From: JBBDWZ01 sp050732575
GTDB taxonomy: Bacteria; Gemmatimonadota; Gemmatimonadetes; Longimicrobiales; RSA9
Assembly: GCA_050732575.1 (NCBI GenBank)
Contig: JBOHRF010000078.1
Coordinates: 1 to 18,454, forward strand
DNA: 18,454 nucleotides
Direction: 5' to 3'
In this document: positions 1-6,670 of the stretch, one piece after another
Numbering within the stretch: the first letter of the stretch is position 1
How the letters are laid out: each line of letters begins with the position of its first letter
The notes under the pieces: model-generated
Told to the model about the DNA's origin: nothing
Databases searched by the model: none
What the model saw: the letters and a program-made list of their open reading frames with translations, nothing else
Translations under genes and position numbers: made by a program

Positions 1-159
1 CACGGCACGGCCTGGAAACGGATTGCCCGCCGCGTGGGCTGCGAAGCCGTGGCCTGCAGCTCCCGGATCATCCGGCGCCAACGGCGAGGAGCCCCGGCCA
101 GCGAGCGCGTGCCCGACCGCTCCTGGCTACCCGCGCCCGCGCAATCCGGCGCCGCCTAA
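1..159 (+). CDS. 3' end of an unidentified gene (partial)
   Basis: Frame 1 is open from the window edge to a TAA at 157-159 and encodes about 52 residues. I prefer it to the other two open plus frames because nearly all its codons end in G or C, as in the real genes of this window, and because a strong terminator lies 26 nt after its stop. The peptide contains WKRIARRVG, then a basic stretch and an Ala/Pro-rich tail. I do not recognise the family. Frame 3 is also open, to a TGA at 168-170, and remains an alternative. No start codon is visible because the gene enters from the left. Confidence 0.35.
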   Translation, partial: HGTAWKRIARRVGCEAVACSSRIIRRQRRGAPASERVPDRSWLPAPAQSGAA

Positions 160-184
160 CCCCGGTCTGATTCTTCAGAACTGC

Positions 185-219
185 GAGGAGCAGACGGCCA
201 CCGCCTGCTCCTCTTTTTT
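185..219 (+). terminator. rho-independent terminator
   Basis: GAGGAGCAG (185-193) pairs perfectly with CTGCTCCTC (205-213) across an 11-nt loop and is followed directly by six T (214-219). This is a classic intrinsic terminator on the plus strand. It probably ends the transcript of the gene entering from the left and insulates the YHS gene downstream. Confidence 0.85.
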
Positions 220-326
220 GGATCGGCAAATGCTACCAGCCGATGGCCCGCTCGGCGCGCCGCTCCTCCAGCCTGGCATTGGTCATGCTCCCGTTCCCAT
301 TGGCCATTCAACGAGAGGGCACGATC

Positions 327-638
327 ATGCAATACGTGGATCCTGTTTGTGGTATGATTGTCGAATCGCATCAGGCCGGAGCCGAGTCACTGCACGGCAC
401 CGAACGTTATTACTTCTGCTCGTCAACCTGTCGCGATCGATTCGAATCCAACCCGGCTCAATTCCTGGGCTCGACCCGCACGGTTCGGGGCAGCAACGAT
501 GTGGAACGGCACGAACCGCCGCGCACAACCATCGATGGCGTGACTGCACCCAAGTTCGGGAACGCAACCAGCGGCGGCGCAGAATTCGAATTGCTACCGG
601 AACAGCATGACGATGAGGACGATCGTGGAAAATCGTAA
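327..638 (+). CDS. YHS-domain metal-binding protein
   Basis: A small 103-residue protein. The N-terminal half is a YHS/TRASH-like domain: YVDPVCGM at the start, then a YYFCSSTCRDRF segment and FESNPAQFLG. The cysteines of DPVCGM and FCSSTC are the positions that bind metal in this family, which occurs alone or fused to copper and other heavy-metal ATPases. The C-terminal half is low-complexity and ends in an acidic stretch (EQHDDEDD). I chose the ATG at 327 because GAGAGG lies at the right distance upstream and the YHS domain begins immediately. The reading frame stays open upstream to an ATG at 243, but that extension has shadow-like composition. A role in copper or other soft-metal handling is inferred from the family. 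No metal ATPase is visible beside it. Confidence 0.8.
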   Translation: MQYVDPVCGMIVESHQAGAESLHGTERYYFCSSTCRDRFESNPAQFLGSTRTVRGSNDVERHEPPRTTIDGVTAPKFGNATSGGAEFELLPEQHDDEDDRGKS

Positions 639-640
639 AC

Positions 641-704
641 CGGATTGATTCGGATGAACCGGATGATTCGGATGAACCGGATGACCCGGGATGATTCGGG
701 TTGA
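641..704. repeat. 9-nt tandem array (CGGATGAAC / CGGATGATT)
   Basis: Seven consecutive units of 9-10 nt start with CGG: CGGATTGATT, CGGATGAAC, CGGATGATT, CGGATGAAC, CGGATGACC, CGGGATGATT, CGGGTTGA. An 18-nt double unit, CGGATGAACCGGATGATT, is nearly repeated. Degenerate units continue to about 735. The array fills the gap between the convergent YHS gene and the GHL10 gene. It contains no spacers and is not a CRISPR array. The short minus-strand reading frame through it is just the repeat translated. Confidence 0.75.
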
Positions 705-781
705 AAGGGGTGAACCGGAACGTGCGGGTTGAGGCGGGTCAAAGCGGGCCGGGAAAATGAGGCGCTGCGCTCGGCGATGCG

Positions 782-2365
782 TTAGCGCTTCACATCCAAG
801 CGGACCAGGTCGCTCTCGTTGCCGTTGCGATCGATGGCGGAGATGGCAATCTCATCGGGCAGGCGGAAGATGTTTCTGCGCGGCACCAAGTAGCGCCGCT
901 GAAGCGCAGGCATCACCTCAGAGAGCCATTCATCCCCGAAGCGCACACGGATCGCCCAGAGGAAGGGTGGTTCGCCCGGTGCCGGCTCCATGGCGAGGGT
1001 GGCCCAGAGCAACCAGTGCGGTTCGATGCGCGCAATCGGCTCGGGTGGCGGCTCGGCATCCAGCCATACCGAGCGCGGCACCACAGCGGTTTGTGCGTAG
1101 GAGGCCAGTGTCAGGGTATCGGCCAGGCCGCCGCGATTGTTCAGGAACGCAGCCATGCTGAAGTGGATGTTACCGGTGGCGCCCGGCTCGGCCCGCGTCA
1201 ATTCGATTTGTTCTATGATTTCGCGCGCCGGCCAACTCTGCGCGCCGCTGGCAACCCGATAGGGTGCATTGCCGGCCCAGACATGGCGATGCATCTCATT
1301 CTGCCCGACCCACCAGCGCAGTAGCTGCACGTAACTTTGTTCGGGCGCCGTGTGGCGCCAGTACAATTGCGGCACGATGTAGTCCACCCAACCGGCACGC
1401 AGCCATTTGCGGGCGTCCGCGTAGATCTCGGTGTACGCATCCAATCCGACCACGGAGGGTGGGTGTCCCGGGCGCCAGATGCCGAATGGACTGATGCCGA
1501 CCTTCACGGTCGGCTTGATGGCTTTGACGCGCGTATACAACTGCTCGACAAACAGGTCCACGTTGCTGCGCCGCCAATCATCGCGCGACAATTCACCGCC
1601 CCGCTGCCGATAGCGAGCCCAACTCACATCGTCAGGAAATGGAATGAGGCGATTGTTGCGGTCGCGCTGCTGATAAGGATAGAAGTAGTCGTCAATGTGC
1701 ACGCCATCGATGTCATAACGTCGCACTACGTCGGCAATCACGGCGAGAGCGTGCTCGCGCACAGCAACCTCGCCCGGGTCCATCCAGAGAAACTGTCCGT
1801 AGGGCCTGACCAGGTCGGGCCGGGTGCGACTGATGTGCATTGCGGCGGGCGGCAAACGCGGATTGGAAAAACGAGCCCGATACGGATTGAACCAGGCATG
1901 TAATTCGAGTCCGCGCCTGTGCGCTTCATTGATGGCGAACTCGAGCGGATCGTAAGCGGGATCCGGGGCGCGGCCCATCTGGCCCATGAGATATTCTGAC
2001 CAGGGCTCGAGCGTGGAGGCATAGAATGCGTCGGCGGCTGGACGCACCTGAAAGACCACAGCATTCAGGTTGAGCCGCCGCGCCGTATCAAGAATCCGGA
2101 TGAGCTCGTTTTTCTGTTCGTCAACCGGCAAGCCGGGCCGCGATGGCCAATCGCGATTGCCTACAGTTGCGACCCAAACGCCGCGAAACTCGCGCAGCAG
2201 TGCCGGCGGATGAGGCACTGCGGGTGGCGCCGGCACTGCGGGTGGAACGGCCACCGTCACGGTAGTTGAATCCGACGCCGGCTGGAGCGTACCCAGCTGC
2301 GGCTGAGCACGCCCGCACGCAACTACCCACAGCAGAAACAAGCGGAGAACGAAGCGGTCCTTCAT
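782..2365 (-). CDS. GHL10/YngK-family glycosyl-hydrolase-like lipoprotein
   Basis: A protein of 527 residues. MKDRFVLRLFLLWVVAC is a lipoprotein signal with lipobox VVAC (Cys17). A Pro/Ala/Val linker follows (about 40-56). Then comes a TIM-barrel-like glycosidase domain of the GHL10 (DUF187) family, about residues 58-415: REFRGVWVATV, NAVVFQVRPAADAFY, HAWFNPYRA, DIDGVHIDDYFYPY, KVGISPFGIWRPG and WVDYIVPQLYWR. The paired aspartates in HIDDYF are the likely active-site acids. A small beta-rich C-terminal domain ends at LDVKR. Family members such as YngK are linked to cell-wall or exopolysaccharide glycan cleavage; the substrate here is unknown. The start ATG overlaps the stop of the upstream GGT gene by one base (TGATG), so the two are translationally coupled. 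A TTG one codon earlier is less likely. Confidence 0.88.
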   Translation of the reverse strand: MKDRFVLRLFLLWVVACGRAQPQLGTLQPASDSTTVTVAVPPAVPAPPAVPHPPALLREFRGVWVATVGNRDWPSRPGLPVDEQKNELIRILDTARRLNLNAVVFQVRPAADAFYASTLEPWSEYLMGQMGRAPDPAYDPLEFAINEAHRRGLELHAWFNPYRARFSNPRLPPAAMHISRTRPDLVRPYGQFLWMDPGEVAVREHALAVIADVVRRYDIDGVHIDDYFYPYQQRDRNNRLIPFPDDVSWARYRQRGGELSRDDWRRSNVDLFVEQLYTRVKAIKPTVKVGISPFGIWRPGHPPSVVGLDAYTEIYADARKWLRAGWVDYIVPQLYWRHTAPEQSYVQLLRWWVGQNEMHRHVWAGNAPYRVASGAQSWPAREIIEQIELTRAEPGATGNIHFSMAAFLNNRGGLADTLTLASYAQTAVVPRSVWLDAEPPPEPIARIEPHWLLWATLAMEPAPGEPPFLWAIRVRFGDEWLSEVMPALQRRYLVPRRNIFRLPDEIAISAIDRNGNESDLVRLDVKR

Positions 2366-4020
2366 CAATGGCCCGCGGCCATGCCATCCTTGCGTGGGTC
2401 AGAGCCAGCAACCCAGCCCTTGATCAGTTTCAGGATCGCCTGCGCGCCACCAAAGGCATTCAAAGACGCTTCCGGCGTGATCTCGTGACCGAGCGCCGTC
2501 AATTGACGGCGCACGTCATCACCAACAGCACTCTCCAACGCAACGCGGCGGCCGGCTGTGTGACGGAAGCGCGCGGCATCGATGGCCTGCTGAATGTCCA
2601 TGCCAAACACGAGCAGATTGAGCAGCACCTGCACGTGACCCTGCGGCTGCATGGCACCGCCCATTACACCGTAGCTCATGAAGGGCTCTTCTACGCCATT
2701 GTCGGTGCGGGTAACAAAAGCTGGAATGATGGTATGCATGGGCCGTTTGCGAGGCGCCACTACATTGACGTGGCCTTCCTCCAGGGTGAAGCCGGAGCCG
2801 CGATTCTGCAGCGCGAAGCCCGTGCCAGGCACGACCACGCCCGATCCAAATGCGGAGTACAGGCTGTTGATGAATGAGATCATATTGCCCTGTGCATCAG
2901 TGGCCGTGAGATAGATGGTCTCACTGGCCGTGATGGGCGCACCGGGATCGACGCGCTCGGCCGCACGGTTGGGATCGAGCTGTTTGCGGCGAGACGCGAT
3001 GAAGCCGTCATCCAACAACATGCTCGGCTTGATGCGCATAGTGGCCGGGTCGGCAACAAACTCCTCCAGATCGGCGTAGGCCAGCTTCTTGGCTTCAATC
3101 AAATGGTGCAGATACGTCGCGCTGTTGTGGCCCATCGACTTCAGATCGTAACCATCGAGAATGCGCAACATCTCCAACGCCGCTATGCCCTGTCCGTTGG
3201 GCGGCAATTCCCACAACTGATAGCCGCGGAACGGCACCGAAATCGGATCGATCCATTCGACCGCGTGACGTTGCAGATCCGCGAGCGTGATGAAGCCACC
3301 CTGCTGCTGCAGGTGATCGGCCACGCGACGTCCCAGCTCCCCACCATATAAGACGCCCGGACCGCCGCTAGCGATCGATCGCAGGGTGCGCGCGTAGTCC
3401 GGATTGCGGAACCAGTCTCCGGACCGGGGTGCGCGCTGGCCCGCGAGCAGGAAGGTTGCGGCGGCACCCGGATCGCGCCGGAGTTCGTCTTCTTCCGCCT
3501 GCCACTCACGCGCAATGATCGGTGTGACCGGGAAGCCGTTTTCGGCGTGGGCAATAACGGGCGCCAGCACATCGGCCAGCTTGAGCGTGCCGAACCGCTC
3601 GAGCAGCGCCTGCCAGCCGGAGAGCGCACCCGGCACCGTGATGGACTCGACACCTGAAATGCCGCGTCGGCCGCGCTTGACCAGCTCCTCACGTGTCATG
3701 AGCGAGCCGCTGCGACCGCTGGCATTCAGGCCATAGAGCTTGCGATCGCGTGCAGACCAGACAATGGCAAAGAGGTCGCCGCCCATGCCGGTCATGTGCG
3801 GCTCGACCAGGCTGAGTGTAGCTGCAGCGGCCACCGCGGCATCAATGGCATTGCCACCCTTCTGCAACACGGCCAGGCCGGCAGCCGTGGCCAGCGGCTG
3901 ACTGGTGGCCACAATGCCGTTGGGCGCATACACGGCGCTGCGGCCGGCCATGGAAGCGGGACGCTGGGCGTGAGCAGTCACGGGCAGCAGGATCAGGAGA
4001 AGCGGGAAGTAGTGTCTCAT
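2365..4020 (-). CDS. ggt: Gamma-glutamyltranspeptidase-family Ntn hydrolase, secreted
   Basis: A protein of 551 residues, the normal length for the family. MRHYFPLLLILLPVTAHAQ is a type I signal peptide with an AHA|Q cleavage site, so the enzyme is exported. Family landmarks in order: GGNAIDAAVAAAATLSLVEPHMTG near residue 58, ELPPNGQG near 275, the self-cleavage and nucleophile region SETIYLTATDAQGN with Thr368 as predicted nucleophile, then FINSLYSAFGSG, ALQNRGSGF, RPMHTIIPAF and YGVMGGAMQPQGHVQVLLNLL. The residues after the nucleophile are IYL, not the TH(Y/F) of classical GGT. This matches my memory of the YwrD-like branch. The exact gamma-glutamyl or acyl substrate is therefore open. I chose the ATG at 4020 over a TTG at 4029 because it begins the signal peptide; no clear Shine-Dalgarno precedes it. 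It is the first gene of a coupled pair with the GHL10 lipoprotein. Confidence 0.9.
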   Translation of the reverse strand: MRHYFPLLLILLPVTAHAQRPASMAGRSAVYAPNGIVATSQPLATAAGLAVLQKGGNAIDAAVAAAATLSLVEPHMTGMGGDLFAIVWSARDRKLYGLNASGRSGSLMTREELVKRGRRGISGVESITVPGALSGWQALLERFGTLKLADVLAPVIAHAENGFPVTPIIAREWQAEEDELRRDPGAAATFLLAGQRAPRSGDWFRNPDYARTLRSIASGGPGVLYGGELGRRVADHLQQQGGFITLADLQRHAVEWIDPISVPFRGYQLWELPPNGQGIAALEMLRILDGYDLKSMGHNSATYLHHLIEAKKLAYADLEEFVADPATMRIKPSMLLDDGFIASRRKQLDPNRAAERVDPGAPITASETIYLTATDAQGNMISFINSLYSAFGSGVVVPGTGFALQNRGSGFTLEEGHVNVVAPRKRPMHTIIPAFVTRTDNGVEEPFMSYGVMGGAMQPQGHVQVLLNLLVFGMDIQQAIDAARFRHTAGRRVALESAVGDDVRRQLTALGHEITPEASLNAFGGAQAILKLIKGWVAGSDPRKDGMAAGH

Positions 4021-4033
4021 GACCGACAAGATA

Positions 4034-4145
4034 GGGTGGGGTGAACGGATTCGGGAATCGGGGAACGGGATCGGGAGCGGGATCGGGAAGACCCTCGGGA
4101 GCGGGGATCGGGAGCGGGGGCGGGAGCGGGCGGGATCGGATGGTA
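4034..4145. repeat. G-rich hexamer array (GGGATC/GGGAGC), potential G-quadruplex
   Basis: The plus strand carries about 15 runs of three or more G, mostly spaced every six bases as GGGATC or GGGAGC units. The densest parts are 4067-4089 and 4096-4136. Four or more consecutive G-runs with 1-7 nt between them meet the usual G-quadruplex pattern several times. The array lies immediately upstream of the minus-strand GGT gene, in its promoter or 5' leader region. The G-rich strand is the template strand for that gene. The rest of the gap to 4257 contains nothing I recognise. Confidence 0.75.
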
Positions 4146-4257
4146 GGGGCCGCGCGGATCGTGGGCGAGTCGGGAGCGGATGGGGCGACTATGAATCTCG
4201 TGCACCAACGATTGCTGGTGATCGGTTTTCAATAGGTTGCCTCGCCGATGTGGTCCG

Positions 4258-5475
4258 CTAACCCAGAGGCGCTTCCAGCTTGGTCGGCCCCATCAACATC
4301 AGCCAGTCCTGCACCTCGCGCACCATCCAGGCCTCGAGCCGCGCACGAATGCTTTCAGCGCTTCGGGAGAGCGCACGTTGCCCAGGCGCTGCTCGATGTC
4401 GCGCAGGCCAGTGGCCATGTTGCGGCTGCGTTTGCTGAGTCGCGAGTACTCGCGGTGCGCGGAACCCGCCGAGGGACGCGCCCGCTGCAGGCAGCACCAG
4501 GGCCAGAAACGTGAGACCGCCCTCCAGTGTCGATATCTTGTGGCCGGTTCCCCGCACGCGGCCACGAAGACGGCGTGGCGCAAACGCTCGGCCAGGAATC
4601 GGCTCTCGATCCATTTCTTGTGCAAGCGCTGACTGTGGGCTCGTCGAATGATGTACACCACCATAATCAGCAAGAGCAGCTCGAAAAAGAACGCAAACGA
4701 TGCAAAGGCGTGCACGAGCGATCCGAAGGCGAGCAAAGCGACCGCCAGCACGGACAACACGTAGACCAGCAAACCCGAGCGATGGTAAGCTCGCTGTTAG
4801 AACATGGCGATGGCGTCCGCCCGAACGAAGTGGGGAGCCAGATGCTTCTGCGTGAAGTCCCGCGTGTGCTGCGCTACTCCAGGTCCTTCGTCATTACCAA
4901 ACGTGTCACGCATGAACTTCGCCAGGGGACCGGTGAGCTGGATTTCCCAGGCGTTGTACAGCTCGATGCCCGAGACCGACTGGGCGTTCAAACCGTGGCC
5001 GCGCTCAGGTGCGATAGTGAGTGGCTCCAGGGCCGTCACGCGAATGATCGGTCGTCCGCAGCTCTGCGCGTACGCGAGGTCATCGCGCAGCGTCGTGCTC
5101 GTCCCCGACAGATCGAAAGCAAGCACAACATCACTGTTGTCCACCAGGAAGCGGCCCATCTCTTCATTCACATCACGCTGCTCGAACTCGCTGGCTTCAG
5201 GCTCAGGAAGTTGCCAGGGCCCACGCGCACTCCCGGCCCACGATGAGGAACTGAAGGCGAGGGCACGAAATTGTTGCGCGTATACGGCCGGCCTCCACGT
5301 GAAACCAGGAATCGACCTGCACGTCGCTGCGAATCCTGGCCAGGTAATCGGCCACGGCATCGATTTCACCGCCGGGACGAGGCAACAGGAAATACGCGCG
5401 CGGTGTATTCGCGGCGCGGCCCAGGAGCTGTTTGGATCCGTCATCAAAGAGCGCGGGCACGTGGATTTTGATAAC
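4258..5475 (-). pseudogene. Decayed SLOG-like plus SLATT-type two-TM effector coding region
   Basis: Read 5' to 3' on the minus strand, recognisable protein continues through several frames. About 5475-5275: HVPALFDDGSKQLL ... ARIRSDVQVDSWFHV. From about 5270 the frame changes to EMGRFLVDNSDVVLAFDLSG and RDDLAYAQSCGRPIIRV, a SLOG-like Rossmann segment. After AIAMF an in-frame TAA (4797-4799) interrupts, and the same frame resumes with QRAYHRSG, a hydrophobic hairpin (about 4772-4650) and KKWIESRFLAERLR, typical of SLATT proteins. The frame then switches near 4550 (GGLTFLALVLPAAGASLGG), near 4460 (HREYSRLSKRS ... SPEALKAF) and near 4345 (LEAWMVREVQDW ... LEAPLG, stop at 4258). SLATT domains are predicted membrane effectors of nucleotide-responsive conflict systems. 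With one stop and at least four frame changes it cannot make the original protein. Confidence 0.75.
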
Positions 5476-6431
5476 CTCGGCTGATGCAAGGCACCGCGCA
5501 ATGCGGCCGGGCCATCGAGCTGAGACAGATTGAACTTGAGGACTTCGATGCGACCGGACTGAATCGATTGGGCGATCTGTTCGATGCCGAATGACTTGCC
5601 GGAGCCGGGCGGCCCGAACACCGGGAGCCGTCTCACGTTCGCGCAGGCAATACTCGCGCATGCGCGTTTCGATGGTGCGATAACTTTCGATCTCACGCCG
5701 ATCGGCCGTAACCAGCAAACCGAAGCGCGCCAGCGACTCACCGGTCAGCGCACCTTCGCCGTCAGTCACGATGCGTGCGGCTACCGCGGACAGATCATCC
5801 GGCAACTTGCTCTCCAGAATGGTCCAAACACGCGGAGCAGATTTCGAAGATCCTGCCGGGGTCGGATTCGGCACCTGGACGTCCACGAATGCAGAGTTTT
5901 CATGGCCCAGGGCAAGCGCGAGGCCGACGTCTTCCACACGATCCAACCCGGCCGGCGCTCTTCGCGCAGCGCTGCTGGCCAGCCATCCCGGTTGTTGCGG
6001 AACCCCAGCGCATCATCGGCAATGACCACCACGTCGTCGGTGTCGACGCCGTCAGACGTGCCAACTGCATCGGCAGTGAAGGGGACCATCCCCGGGTCGA
6101 GGCCCAGATGTTGGCGCAGTCGCCAGGCAGGCTTTTCGCCGCGCTGGCCGTTGGCATATTCGAACAGCGACCAGAGCGAATACGAACTTCGTGCCAGCGC
6201 GGGCAGTGCGCGTCGCAACGTCCACGGGCCGGCTTCCGGGGGGAGTGGGTGGGTCAATTCCCCGATCAGATCAACCAGCAGCGCTGCGCCACCCGCGCGG
6301 GGGAAGACGCGGCAGGTCTGGTCCATTCGCCAGCCACCGGCTTGGCCGGAAGCGGCCACCGCGATGTTGCAGTCTACAGTCGTGTCACCCGTGACGATGA
6401 CGGTGCGTGGGTCGCTCACGTTGCGGCTCAT
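5476..6431 (-). pseudogene. Decayed PfkB-like / P-loop ATPase coding region (RyR-associated type)
   Basis: From an ATG at 6431 an open stretch of 216 codons (to 5781) begins TVIVTGDTTVDCNIA, like the first strand of PfkB/ribokinase-type folds, and continues with RAGGAALLVDLI and DDVVVIADDALGFRNN to GWIVWK. Past about 5920 its composition turns shadow-like. A different frame then carries ILESKLPDDL and DRREIESYRTIETRMREY (about 5840-5640). A further change near 5630 gives LPVFGPPGSGKSFGIEQIAQ, a Walker A loop, and EVLKFNLSQLDGPAALRGALHQ. This stops at about 5480 with no Walker B, so most of the ATPase is missing. From memory, proteins with this order of pieces usually carry a RyR domain between kinase and ATPase; no such domain is recognisable here. 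The region runs on without a gap into the SLOG/SLATT remains, which suggests deletion and fusion of longer genes. The minus-strand TTGACA at 6496-6501 has no good -10 partner. Confidence 0.65.
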
Positions 6432-6670
6432 GGGTGATTGTGGGGGTTCGTACCGCGTGGCCGGATTCCGGCAACTTCCGTCCGATGAGGGGCGGTGTCA
6501 ACTGACGATACGCGCAACAAGAGCCGGGTGCAGGTTTGCTGCCCAGAGCGCCAAAACGATCTGCGGCGCGGCTACACTGAACGAGCCGATAGCGCTGCTT
6601 TGCAGGGCATGGCTGGGCCGGGCTCGGAAAAACAATGTTGCGAGAAGCAAACGGTTCGGTTTACATAGCG

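Noticed and set aside
641..735. Possible CRISPR array
   Set aside because: The units are 9 nt and contiguous, with no spacers and no cas genes.
458..742. Minus-strand open frame with IRFIR repeats
   Set aside because: The repeats are the translation of the 9-nt array, and the rest is antisense to the YHS gene.
6496..6501. Minus-strand TTGACA as a -35 element for the decayed gene
   Set aside because: Nothing resembling TATAAT occurs 16-18 bases downstream; a single hexamer is not enough.
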